Below are positions 1 through 6,442 of a DNA stretch of 7,740 bases, piece by piece. The stretch is from Gammaproteobacteria bacterium (lineage in GTDB: Bacteria > Pseudomonadota > Gammaproteobacteria > Steroidobacterales > SZUA-146), in assembly GCA_003228965.1 (NCBI GenBank), contig QIGP01000286.1:1-7740 (forward strand), written 5' to 3'. The notes below the pieces were generated by a model, which was given only the letters and a program-made list of their open reading frames with translations, had not been told where the DNA came from and ran no database searches. The translations under genes and the position numbers were made by a program. Within the stretch, counting starts at the first letter, position 1; each line of letters opens with the position of its first letter.

Positions 1-35
1 CACTATGGCGCGGCCATTTGCGCCGATCCCCCTTG

Positions 36-90
36 AGCCGTAGCTACGGCTATGGTTTGGTGGGCGATCAACACAACTGCCCACACCATA
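36..90. repeat. Palindrome and adjoining hairpin upstream of the carbonic anhydrase gene
   Basis: Bases 36-51 (AGCCGTAGCTACGGCT) are a perfect 16-bp palindrome. Directly after it, 51-55 (TATGG) pairs with 86-90 (CCATA) and 60-65 (GTGGGC) pairs with 79-84 (GCCCAC). This gives a two-part stem around a 13-base loop. No T-run follows on either strand, so it is not a classical intrinsic terminator. It lies in the 187 bases before the first gene, where I see no convincing coding sequence. It could be the 3' structure of a gene beyond the left edge, a dispersed repeat or a protein site. The pairing is seen directly; any role is unknown. Confidence 0.5.
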
Positions 91-174
91 GCGACGATAA
101 AATCCACCAACTCATGAATAGTGCAGGCTAGTGTCGCTGTGGGGTATACAGGCACAGCCATCACGAACGCGCAC

Positions 175-178
175 GGAG
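175..178 (+). promoter_or_regulatory. Ribosome binding site for the gamma carbonic anhydrase gene
   Basis: GGAG lies 9 bases before the ATG at 188. It decides the start in favour of 188 over the in-frame GTG at 131. The residues that the GTG would add do not resemble the family's N-terminus. Confidence 0.7.
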
Positions 179-187
179 CCACAAGCC

Positions 188-730
188 ATGAACATTCGGC
201 CTTTTCAAAATTACATTCCCAAGCTTGGCAACCGTGTTTACGTCGATCCCGCGGCGGTGGTTATTGGTGAAGTCAGTCTTGCTGATGACGTTTCAATTTG
301 GCCTCTTGTAGTCGTAAGAGGCGACGTTAACTACATTGAGATCGGTGCACGTTCGAACATCCAGGACGGCAGCGTGCTGCATGTAGCATCAACTCAGAAT
401 CAGCCACCGGACGGTCATCCACTGGTCGTAGGAGAAGATGTCGTCGTGGGCCACAAAGTCATGCTGCACGGTTGCCGGGTCGGCGACCGCTGTTTGATCG
501 GCATGGGTACTGTGGTAATGGACGGCGCTGTTATCGAGAATGACGTGCTGCTGGCGGCTGGCAGCCTGGTAGCGCCAGGCAAGGTGCTCGAAAGTGGTTA
601 CCTGTACCAGGGATCGCCTGCGCGACGCGTGCGCGCATTGACCGAAGATGAAATAAATAAGCTGAAGAAAGGCGCGGCGCACTACGTCCGCTTGAAGAAT
701 ATCTACATCGACCCCTCAAATTCACTCTAA
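188..730 (+). CDS. Gamma-class carbonic anhydrase family protein (YrdA/CaiE-like, left-handed beta-helix)
   Basis: The 180-residue protein has the hexapeptide-repeat pattern of a left-handed beta-helix over about residues 17-150 (runs such as VVIGEVSLADDVSIWPLVVVRGD). The family forms trimers with a metal between subunits. The three expected metal ligands are visible: His65 in VLHV, and His89 and His94 in GHKVMLHGC. So are Arg44-x-Asp46 and Gln59-Asp60, which match the proton-relay residues of the archaeal prototype Cam. The acidic loop of Cam is absent, as in most bacterial YrdA-type members, many of which show little or no carbonic anhydrase activity. It should be cytoplasmic; no signal peptide is seen. 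ATG 188 is chosen because GGAG precedes it and MNIRPFQNYIPKLG fits the family start. It appears to be a single-gene unit: 175 bases separate it from the next gene. Family is near certain; enzymatic activity and substrate are inferred. Confidence 0.93.
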   Translation: MNIRPFQNYIPKLGNRVYVDPAAVVIGEVSLADDVSIWPLVVVRGDVNYIEIGARSNIQDGSVLHVASTQNQPPDGHPLVVGEDVVVGHKVMLHGCRVGDRCLIGMGTVVMDGAVIENDVLLAAGSLVAPGKVLESGYLYQGSPARRVRALTEDEINKLKKGAAHYVRLKNIYIDPSNSL

Positions 731-742
731 GTCACTGTCTAT

Positions 743-770
743 ATGACATTTATCTTCAAAAGTGTAAGAT
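743..770 (+). promoter_or_regulatory. Candidate sigma-70 promoter for the DUF4139 gene
   Basis: ATGACA (743-748, five of six matches to TTGACA) and TAAGAT (765-770, four of six to TATAAT) are separated by 16 bases. Transcription would start near 777, giving a leader of about 130 bases before the ATG at 906. A weaker alternative is TTGCTG (852-857) with GATATT (875-880) at 17 bases. Both rest on consensus matching by eye only. Confidence 0.35.
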
Positions 771-779
771 AAGCTTATC
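750..779. repeat. Nested inverted repeats overlapping the candidate -10 element
   Basis: TTATCTT (750-756) is the reverse complement of AAGATAA (766-772). Part of the second arm also belongs to a perfect 12-bp palindrome, GATAAGCTTATC (768-779). The middle arm can therefore pair with either the upstream or the downstream copy. The structure covers the candidate -10 box (765-770), so it could be an operator or a leader-RNA switch, but the sequence is AT-rich and chance is possible. Confidence 0.35.
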
Positions 780-893
780 GATTTCAGCGCTTGCACGGCT
801 TTGGAGGTGCCCTTCAGCTGACACACTTTTTTGCGCCTTGCTAACCCCTTTTTGCTGCAACTCACGTTAAAAGAGATATTGCCGTTACACATC

Positions 894-897
894 GGAG
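894..897 (+). promoter_or_regulatory. Ribosome binding site for the DUF4139 gene
   Basis: GGAG ends 8 bases before the ATG at 906 and supports that start over the in-frame TTG at 831. The extra 25 residues from the TTG look like translated leader rather than protein. Confidence 0.65.
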
Positions 898-905
898 TGT
901 ATTTC

Positions 906-2459
906 ATGACCCTATTTCACCATTCATCCATCCGTCCCGCCAGCCATCTTTCAGAGCCATTACTCACGTTGTCCGCTCCTTGGAGGGTTTTTAGATTAAC
1001 TCAGAAACTGGCAGACGTACGGCTAAGCACATTGGCTGCTGTACTGTTAGCGGCCGGTTGCATTGCGGAGGCACCTCCATTGAAAGCAGACGAAATTCGT
1101 ACCACGCTAGACGATCAAACGTCCGTCGCGGTCACCATTTACAATGAAAACCTGGCGTTAATAAAAGACTCCCGTAGCGTTGACCTCGGCAGCGGCGTTA
1201 ACCAGCTTGCCTATCGCGGCGTAAGCGCTCGAATGCGGCCTGAAACGGCAATGATTCGAAGCCTGACCAAGAAAGGCGGCGTAAGCGTTATCGAGCAGAA
1301 CTTTGACTTCGATTTGCTCACTCCGCAAAAGCTGCTTGAAAAGTACACCGGTAAAACTGTGCAAATCGCCACCATGAATCCGGCGACCGGCAAAGAAACC
1401 ATTGAAGACGCCATCGTACTTAGTACCAACGGCGGCACCGTTGTTCGTATAGATGACCGCATTGAAATTAATCCGACTGGCCGATTTATCTTCAGCGATG
1501 TGCCGAAGAACCTGCGTGACGAGCCTACGCTTTCGATCATGATGAACAACAACAGTGGCGGATCTCAGGATCTGGAGCTGAGCTACCTGACAGGCGGCCT
1601 GTCCTGGAAAGCCGACTACGTTGCCGAGCTGAGTAACGACGACGGTGAGTTGGACCTCATGGGCTGGGTTACGCTCAATAATCAAAGTGGAGCTGCCTAC
1701 AACAACGCCACCATGCAACTCGTTGCAGGTGACGTGAACCAGGTTCAGCCGGCGGTTAATCAGCGCATGATGAAGTCGAGAGGCATGATGGTGGAATCGG
1801 CTATGGCTGACGCATCTATGGTTGAAGAAAGCTTGTTCGAGTATCACCTATACACATTGGGCCGACCTACTACTATTGCCGACAAGCAAACCAAGCAAGT
1901 GTCGTTACTGACCGCCGCTGGTGTTGGCGTTAAGAAAGAGCTAGTCCTGCAAGGTAATAACTATTACTACAGTTCGAGCTATGGCGACATTGGGCAAAAA
2001 ATTAAACTGGGCGTGTTCGTGCAGTTCGAAAACGAGAAGTCAGAAGGGCTAGGTGTACCTTTGCCCAAAGGTATTGTTCGGGTTTACAAGAAAGACTCTA
2101 AAGGCAACGCTCAATTCGTTGGTGAAGACAGCATTGATCACACGCCCAATAAGGAACGCGTACGTTTGAAACTGGGCGAGGCGTTTGACGTGACTGCGAA
2201 CAAAAAACAGTCTGACTTTAAAGTTCGCGAGCGCATCCAGAAGCGCAATGTTTTTGATTCAAGTTTTGAGATTGAACTTAAGAACGCCAAGAAAGAAGTG
2301 GTTGAAGTTATTGTGCGCGAGCCTATTCCAGGTGACTGGGAAATGCTGGCCGAGAGCGATGATCACCGTAAGGTGGCCGCCGGAACAGCTGAGTGGCGTA
2401 TCAAGGTGCCAGCAGAAGGTTCGAAGAAACTGACTTATACGGTGCGTGTTAAGTACTAG
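906..2459 (+). CDS. DUF4139 domain-containing exported protein, probable lipoprotein, function unknown
   Basis: The 517-residue protein has an unusually long N-region ending in Arg39, then a short hydrophobic segment (about 40-51) and the lipobox-like sequence LLAAGC with Cys52. That is the only cysteine in the protein, which suggests a lipid-anchored envelope protein; residue +2 is Ile, not Asp, so outer-membrane sorting is plausible. The mature part matches the DUF4139 family end to end. It has the N-terminal block VTIYNENLALIKDSR, the FDLLTPQKLLEKY and DVPKNLRDEPTL blocks, the core LSWKADY (Trp234, Tyr238) and the ESLFEYHLYTLGRPTT block. It lacks the N-terminal coiled-coil DUF4140 half found in longer mucoidy-inhibitor-like relatives. 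A methionine-rich stretch lies at 288-305. The start at 906 follows GGAG; TTG 969 is an alternative that would give a normal-length signal peptide. It has its own terminator and is apparently monocistronic. No biochemical function is established for the family, as far as I know. Confidence 0.88.
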   Translation: MTLFHHSSIRPASHLSEPLLTLSAPWRVFRLTQKLADVRLSTLAAVLLAAGCIAEAPPLKADEIRTTLDDQTSVAVTIYNENLALIKDSRSVDLGSGVNQLAYRGVSARMRPETAMIRSLTKKGGVSVIEQNFDFDLLTPQKLLEKYTGKTVQIATMNPATGKETIEDAIVLSTNGGTVVRIDDRIEINPTGRFIFSDVPKNLRDEPTLSIMMNNNSGGSQDLELSYLTGGLSWKADYVAELSNDDGELDLMGWVTLNNQSGAAYNNATMQLVAGDVNQVQPAVNQRMMKSRGMMVESAMADASMVEESLFEYHLYTLGRPTTIADKQTKQVSLLTAAGVGVKKELVLQGNNYYYSSSYGDIGQKIKLGVFVQFENEKSEGLGVPLPKGIVRVYKKDSKGNAQFVGEDSIDHTPNKERVRLKLGEAFDVTANKKQSDFKVRERIQKRNVFDSSFEIELKNAKKEVVEVIVREPIPGDWEMLAESDDHRKVAAGTAEWRIKVPAEGSKKLTYTVRVKY

Positions 2460-2485
2460 AGTTGGCCAACCGATCTAACGAGAAT

Positions 2486-2509
2486 GCCCACCACCTGGTG
2501 GGCGCTTTT
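2486..2509 (+). terminator. Intrinsic terminator of the DUF4139 gene
   Basis: GCCCACC (2486-2492) pairs with GGTGGGC (2497-2503) around the loop ACCT, followed by GCTTTTC. It begins 27 bases after the stop codon. Read from the other strand, the hairpin is followed by ATTCTC, a poor T-tract, so it would terminate the convergent ybbP transcript only weakly. Confidence 0.85.
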
Positions 2510-2543
2510 CGTTGAGTGAGCCTTATAAACTTCTTTAGTAAAT

Positions 2544-5069
2544 TTATCTAAGGATCGTCATAGGTGAGGTCTCAACCGCGCTGCGTGTGGCGATAATGCC
2601 GCTAACGCCGACAATGACTGCACCTGCAAACGCGCCGACCACCCAGAGCCAGGGATTGATTGTTAACGGCATATTGAACAGCTGTGTTGCTGCCAGGCCG
2701 CCCACAATGGTCGCGCCTAGCGCTGCGAAGATACCCGATGCAAATCCAAGCATGGTAAATTCTGTGGCAAGGCCTGCAAACACAGTGCGACGTTTGGCGC
2801 CGAACGTTCGTAGTAGAGCACTTTCGTAGCGGCGTTCGTCCAGTGTCGACTGGACAGCGGCGAACAGCACCACCACGCCTGCTAGTAAAGTGAACAGAAA
2901 TACTACCTGCACGGCCAGTACGGCTTTGTCGATGACACGACGCACTTGGTCAAGTGCGGCTTCGATATCGATTATGGATACGCCAGGATATGCCCGAACC
3001 AGTGTTCGCAAGGCGGGTCGCTGCTCGTCCGAGACGTTGAGGCTGGTGATATAGGTTTGCGGCGCCTCAGCCAGTGCGCTCGGGCTAAACACCATAAAGA
3101 AGTTTGGCTCAAACGAGTCCCAGCGCACTTCACGTAGCGATGTAACCGTAGCACTGATTTCGGTCCCCGCTACGTTAATCGTCAGAACATTGCCCAACTC
3201 GATGTTCATGGAGCGCGCAGCTTCAACTTCGATAGATACATGATGTTCTGCAGTTGGCATCGTAGAGCCTGAACTGGCTAGCATTTTTTCCGAACCTATT
3301 GTTCCCCACCAGTCTCCCTCTACAATGGTATTGGAAGCAGGAAGGTTGTTGCCATAAGTCAGGTTGGCATCGCGATTGGCGAGTCGGCGGCCTCTTGGTG
3401 CGTCGTATTGACGTTCTTTAACGGCGACACCATCAACGTGTGTCATGCGCGCGCGAACAAGAGGAACTAATTCGGGGGTGGTGAGGCCTTCGTTTTCGAT
3501 GAGTTCGACCAGGCCCTTGGCTTCGTCGGGCTGGATGTTAATGATGAACTGATTCGAGACTGTGGCGTCGAGCGTGGCGCGCCAGCCTCGTAATAAATCG
3601 TTGTGCACGATGGTAAGCACCAACAACACCATGAGGCCCAAGCCGAAGGCGACAATTTGTACCGCGCTTTCTGTGCCTCGGCGTGCAATGTTGGCCAATC
3701 CATAGCGCCATGCGACGCCCACGCGGCCAGTGCGTTTTGACAGCAGGAATACTAACAAACGACCAACGCCAAAAAGCACAAGGCCGGTGATAGCAGTGCC
3801 GCCTAAAATTACGAGCAGCAGTGGCAGGTCGCGCACGGACCAGTAAACAAGCCCCCCGAGCGCCAACACGGCAAAGCCGTAGGTAATAAACGCGCTGGTT
3901 GGCGCGGGCAGCAGGTCTTTACGAAGCACACGAGCCGGAGGTGTATGGCCGAGTCGCAAGATTGCTGGCAACGCAAACCCTACGAGCAAAATCAGTACCG
4001 TGCCAAAACCCAAAACAAATGGTGCGAACGAGGCGCCCGGTAAATCGTCCTGAAGCAGGTCTGCGAGTATGGTGGTGAGAATACGTTCCGCTGCGAAGCC
4101 TAAGGCTGCACCGATTACGCTTGCGATGACACCTATGACCAGAATTTGAGTCAACGCGCTTGTTAATATAAAACGCTGCGATGCTCCGATGGTCTTCATT
4201 AGTGCTGCGGTGTCCAGTCGACGGTACGCATAACGGCGTGCCGACATGGCCACGGCCACGGCGGCGAGCAAGAGGCTAATGAGCGACGCAAGTCCGAGGA
4301 AGCGTCCGGCGCGGTCGATGGCGTTGTTAAGCTGGTTGCCGGCGTCACCGCGGCTTTGCAGGCGCACACCTTCAATTTTCAATGCCGAAAACTCGCTAAT
4401 GAATCGTTCGACAGAGGCTTGCGGTCCTGCAATCAGAGCATAGTGCTGTACGCGCGACCCTTCCTGTACAAGCTGGGTGGCCGGCACGTCGTCGATGTTC
4501 ATGATGAGCGTTGGGGAAAAGCCGGAAAAGCCCGGGCTTTGATCGGGACGGAACGTTAAAATAGCGCCAATAGTAAAGGTGCTCGCCCCAATTTCGATCA
4601 CATCTGCGGGTTCGGCGTCGAGCCGTGCAAGCAACGCCGAGTCAAACCAGACACTGCCTGATGGCACAATGGCATCTACCTTTGTGCCAGCTTGTCCGAG
4701 GTTCGGAGCTATGCGTACCTCGCCTCGCAGCGGATAGCCGTCGCTCACAGCCTGAATGGTGGCCAGAACGCTCTCGTCGCCAAAGTAAACCACGCTTGGA
4801 AAATTCAAAATGCGAGCGGAGTTAAGCCCGAGGCGGTCGGCTGTTGCAAATACTTTCGGAGCTATGGGTTGGGCGGAACGCAGTCGCACGTCGGCGGCGA
4901 GCACTTCGGATGCCTGGCGTTGTACGGCCTGGTTAATACGGTCGGTCAAAAAGCCAATAGCCGTTACGGTACCTGCAGCCACAATCAAAGCCGCGAGCAA
5001 TACGGCAAGTTCGCCGGCGCGGGCGTCACGCCACAAAGAGCGTAATCCAAATTTAACGGCTTTCACCAC
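2544..5069 (-). CDS. ybbP: ABC transporter permease YbbP, FtsX/MacB-like
   Basis: This 841-residue membrane protein has a clear duplicated FtsX-type architecture with about ten transmembrane segments, near 19-42, 257-276, 299-328, 348-371, 393-410, 415-443, 468-490, 715-742, 764-795 and 804-828. Two large extracytoplasmic domains lie at about 45-255 and 495-712. The paired conserved segments TAALMKTIGAS (about 288-298) and ESALLRTFGAKRR (about 750-762) follow the first and second repeat helices. The loop motif EVRWDSFEPNFF is typical of YbbP. E. coli YbbP is about 804 residues. It pairs with the ATPase YbbA encoded directly upstream and presumably couples ATP hydrolysis to movement of the periplasmic domains. 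The GTG at 5069 (or GTG 5066) is preferred because homologues begin about ten residues before the SLWRDARAGEL block. TTG 5114 would overlap ybbA by 17 bases. No strong ribosome site is visible, so translational coupling to ybbA is likely. Confidence 0.9.
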   Translation of the reverse strand: MVKAVKFGLRSLWRDARAGELAVLLAALIVAAGTVTAIGFLTDRINQAVQRQASEVLAADVRLRSAQPIAPKVFATADRLGLNSARILNFPSVVYFGDESVLATIQAVSDGYPLRGEVRIAPNLGQAGTKVDAIVPSGSVWFDSALLARLDAEPADVIEIGASTFTIGAILTFRPDQSPGFSGFSPTLIMNIDDVPATQLVQEGSRVQHYALIAGPQASVERFISEFSALKIEGVRLQSRGDAGNQLNNAIDRAGRFLGLASLISLLLAAVAVAMSARRYAYRRLDTAALMKTIGASQRFILTSALTQILVIGVIASVIGAALGFAAERILTTILADLLQDDLPGASFAPFVLGFGTVLILLVGFALPAILRLGHTPPARVLRKDLLPAPTSAFITYGFAVLALGGLVYWSVRDLPLLLVILGGTAITGLVLFGVGRLLVFLLSKRTGRVGVAWRYGLANIARRGTESAVQIVAFGLGLMVLLVLTIVHNDLLRGWRATLDATVSNQFIINIQPDEAKGLVELIENEGLTTPELVPLVRARMTHVDGVAVKERQYDAPRGRRLANRDANLTYGNNLPASNTIVEGDWWGTIGSEKMLASSGSTMPTAEHHVSIEVEAARSMNIELGNVLTINVAGTEISATVTSLREVRWDSFEPNFFMVFSPSALAEAPQTYITSLNVSDEQRPALRTLVRAYPGVSIIDIEAALDQVRRVIDKAVLAVQVVFLFTLLAGVVVLFAAVQSTLDERRYESALLRTFGAKRRTVFAGLATEFTMLGFASGIFAALGATIVGGLAATQLFNMPLTINPWLWVVGAFAGAVIVGVSGIIATRSAVETSPMTILR

Positions 5070-5098
5070 AACACGGTAGCCATGTTCACGGGGACCAT
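5063..5098 (-). other. Eleven-codon reading frame bridging ybbA and ybbP
   Basis: The ybbA stop overlaps an ATG (TAATG, 5100-5096). That frame runs 11 codons ([11 protein letters not shown]) to a TGA which overlaps the GTG at 5066 as GTGA. This continuous stop-start chain could pass ribosomes from ybbA to ybbP, where no ribosome binding site is evident. The overlaps are seen directly; the coupling role is inferred and may be chance. Confidence 0.25.
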
Positions 5099-5784
5099 TA
5101 GTCGCTGGCCACAAGTTTGCCCGCTGCCAGCCGTATTCGGCGGTCGCAGCGGGCGGCTAGCGTTTCGTCGTGAGTGACGAGCACCAACGTTGCTTGCTGC
5201 TGCTGGTTAAGCGAGAAGAGCAGATCGACAACGGTGTCGCCGGTTGCTGTGTCGAGGTTGCCGGTTGGTTCATCGGCAAACAGCACTGTGGGATGCCCGG
5301 CGAAAGCTCGTGCGATGGCAACGCGCTGCTTCTCGCCACCGGACAACTGGTGGGGGTAATGGCTAGTACGGGCCGCCAGTCCAACGGAGTCGAGAATTTC
5401 AAGAGCACGTGTGCGCGGATTGTCTGAATCGTCAAGTTCCAGCGGTAACATGACGTTCTCAAGTGCGGTAAGCGACGGCACAAGATGAAACGACTGAAAG
5501 ACAAAACCAACCCGGTGTGCTCTGAGCGCGGCCCGGCCGTCTTCGTCGAGACCGCCTAGTTCTGTGCCGTCGAGCCAGATTTCACCACTGGTCGCACTGT
5601 CCAGTCCGGCCATTAGCGCGAGCAAAGTAGACTTGCCAGCACCGGACGGGCCACAGATGGCCACGGAACAACCGCGTTCAATTGCGAAACTCACGCCGTC
5701 AAGAATGGTCAGAGTTCCTTCAGGGCTGGTAACCTGTTTGGATAGAGCGACGGCGTTTAACGCCAGAGGATTAGTTGTAGTCAT
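5098..5784 (-). CDS. ybbA: ABC transporter ATP-binding protein YbbA
   Basis: The 228-residue nucleotide-binding subunit has every expected element: Walker [10 protein letters not shown] (45-53), Q-loop Gln97 in VFQSFHL, signature [14 protein letters not shown] (147-160), Walker B VLFADEP (167-173), D-loop NLD (176-178) and H-loop His205 in VTHDE. It belongs to the LolD/MacB/FtsE-like group and closely resembles E. coli YbbA, which is also 228 residues as I recall. It acts on the inner face of the cytoplasmic membrane with YbbP, encoded next in the same operon. The start at 5784 is chosen because it reproduces the family length. The in-frame ATG at 5880 would add 32 residues that mainly mirror the opposite-strand tesA sequence. 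No Shine-Dalgarno sequence precedes 5784; the bases before it are AT-rich (AGTATTTATTC), so a leaderless or very short leader is possible. Confidence 0.95.
   Translation of the reverse strand: MTTTNPLALNAVALSKQVTSPEGTLTILDGVSFAIERGCSVAICGPSGAGKSTLLALMAGLDSATSGEIWLDGTELGGLDEDGRAALRAHRVGFVFQSFHLVPSLTALENVMLPLELDDSDNPRTRALEILDSVGLAARTSHYPHQLSGGEKQRVAIARAFAGHPTVLFADEPTGNLDTATGDTVVDLLFSLNQQQQATLVLVTHDETLAARCDRRIRLAAGKLVASD
5765..5770 (+). promoter_or_regulatory. Probable ribosome binding site for tesA, inside ybbA
   Basis: AGAGGA lies 12 bases before the tesA ATG at 5783, slightly farther than usual. It falls within the first codons of ybbA on the opposite strand. Confidence 0.5.
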
Positions 5785-5785
5785 G
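5782..5785. other. Shared CATG: overlapping divergent start codons of tesA and ybbA
   Basis: The palindrome CATG supplies ATG 5783-5785 for tesA on the plus strand and ATG 5784-5782 for ybbA on the minus strand. Both starts are independently favoured: a complete signal peptide for TesA and the exact family length for YbbA. All transcription and translation signals for each gene must therefore lie inside the other's coding sequence, unless transcripts are leaderless. Confidence 0.75.
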
Positions 5786-6433
5786 AATAAATACTGGATA
5801 TTAGTTGGGTTAGTACTGTTTACGGCGTTTTCATCAAAGGCATGTGAGCATACCTTTGATGAAAAACCGGTGATCCTCATTGTCGGCGACAGCCTGAGTT
5901 CCGCCTTTGGAATCGAGATTTCTCAAGGTTGGGTTGCCCTTTTAGAGCGGCGCCTCGAAGAGCACAGTATGAACTATCGCATTGTAAACGCCAGTATATC
6001 CGGTGACACCACCTCGGGAGGCCTCGCCCGAATTCGCAAAGCGTTGCCTGAGCTTCAACCGGCTCTGGTGGTCATTGAACTCGGTGGAAACGACGGGCTT
6101 CGCGGGCTGCCGCTTAAGTCTATGACCAGGAACCTTGAACACATGGTTACGCTTTCTAAAGAACAGGGCGCGCAGCCTGTGTTACTTGGCATGCGTATAC
6201 CCAGTAACTACGGACCACGCTACAGCAAAAAGTTTCATGCGATTTACGGGGAGTTGGCAGAAAATCACGACGTTCCACACATTCCGTTTTTCATGCAGGA
6301 CGTGGCATTGCGGGCAGACCTGATGCAGAGCGACGGTATTCACCCTAACGCCAAAGCCCAGTCCGTACTGCTCGATAACGCGTGGCCTGCCATTGAGGAA
6401 GGCCTTAACGAGTTTTGCCAATCAATCAAGTAG
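5783..6433 (+). CDS. tesA: Periplasmic SGNH-family esterase/thioesterase TesA (acyl-CoA thioesterase I / lysophospholipase L1 type)
   Basis: The 216-residue protein (E. coli TesA about 208) begins with a Sec signal peptide: Lys3, hydrophobic core about 4-16, and cleavage after Ser-Lys-Ala20. The mature enzyme shows all SGNH blocks: the nucleophile Ser37 in GDSLSSAFG, Gly74 in NASISGDTTSGG, Asn103 in ELGGNDGLRG, and Asp184 with His187 in SDGIHPNA. Family members hydrolyse acyl-CoA thioesters, lysophospholipids and other esters; the natural substrate in the periplasm is unsettled. It is divergent from ybbA-ybbP as in E. coli, and I recall recent structural work treating YbbA, YbbP and TesA as one complex that presents lipid-like substrates to the esterase. 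The start at 5783 is set by the signal peptide; the upstream open frame to 5564 is only the complement of ybbA. The aroE gene converges 9 bases after the stop. Confidence 0.94.
   Translation: MNKYWILVGLVLFTAFSSKACEHTFDEKPVILIVGDSLSSAFGIEISQGWVALLERRLEEHSMNYRIVNASISGDTTSGGLARIRKALPELQPALVVIELGGNDGLRGLPLKSMTRNLEHMVTLSKEQGAQPVLLGMRIPSNYGPRYSKKFHAIYGELAENHDVPHIPFFMQDVALRADLMQSDGIHPNAKAQSVLLDNAWPAIEEGLNEFCQSIK
5828..5865. repeat. 38-bp near-perfect inverted repeat within tesA, upstream of ybbA
   Basis: The arm at 5828-5844 (TTTTCATCAAAGGCATG) and the arm at 5849-5865 (CATACCTTTGATGAAAA) are reverse complements at 16 of 17 positions, around the loop TGAG. The outer 13 base pairs are unbroken. The repeat covers tesA codons 16-28, the signal-peptide cleavage region, and ends 43 bases before the ybbA ATG. 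It has no following T-tract on either strand, so an intrinsic terminator is unlikely. An operator for ybbA or an mRNA hairpin in tesA are the main alternatives. Confidence 0.8.
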
Positions 6434-6442
6434 AGCGGGCGT

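Noticed and set aside
136..158. GCTGTG/CACAGC hairpin before the carbonic anhydrase ribosome site
   Set aside because: Only six base pairs around an 11-base loop; too weak to call.
3..161. A 52-codon minus-strand frame with a hydrophobic segment (LVDFIVAMVWAVVLIAH), starting at ATG 161
   Set aside because: No ribosome binding site, no recognised family, and it overlaps the hairpins and the carbonic anhydrase ribosome site. The hydrophobicity may be chance. Extending the sequence leftwards and comparing relatives would settle it.
131..187. GTG start extending the carbonic anhydrase by 19 residues
   Set aside because: No ribosome site before it, and the family N-terminus begins at MNIRPF; GGAG precedes ATG 188.
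1158..1847. A 229-codon open frame on the minus strand inside the DUF4139 gene
   Set aside because: It lies wholly opposite a gene with strong family motifs, has no recognisable domain and is explained by the codon use of the real gene.
2486..2509. Fully bidirectional terminator between the DUF4139 gene and ybbP
   Set aside because: The stem is symmetric, but the T-run exists only on the plus strand.
2587..5079. Several open frames of 60-117 codons opposite or overlapping ybbP
   Set aside because: All are shadows of the ybbP frame, with no motifs or ribosome sites.
5564..5782. Upstream extension of the tesA open frame
   Set aside because: It is the complement of ybbA, and the signal peptide begins at 5783.
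5785..5880. Upstream ATG at 5880 for ybbA
   Set aside because: It adds 32 residues absent from the family, has no ribosome site, and its peptide is the mirror of tesA caused by the inverted repeat. It is not fully excluded.
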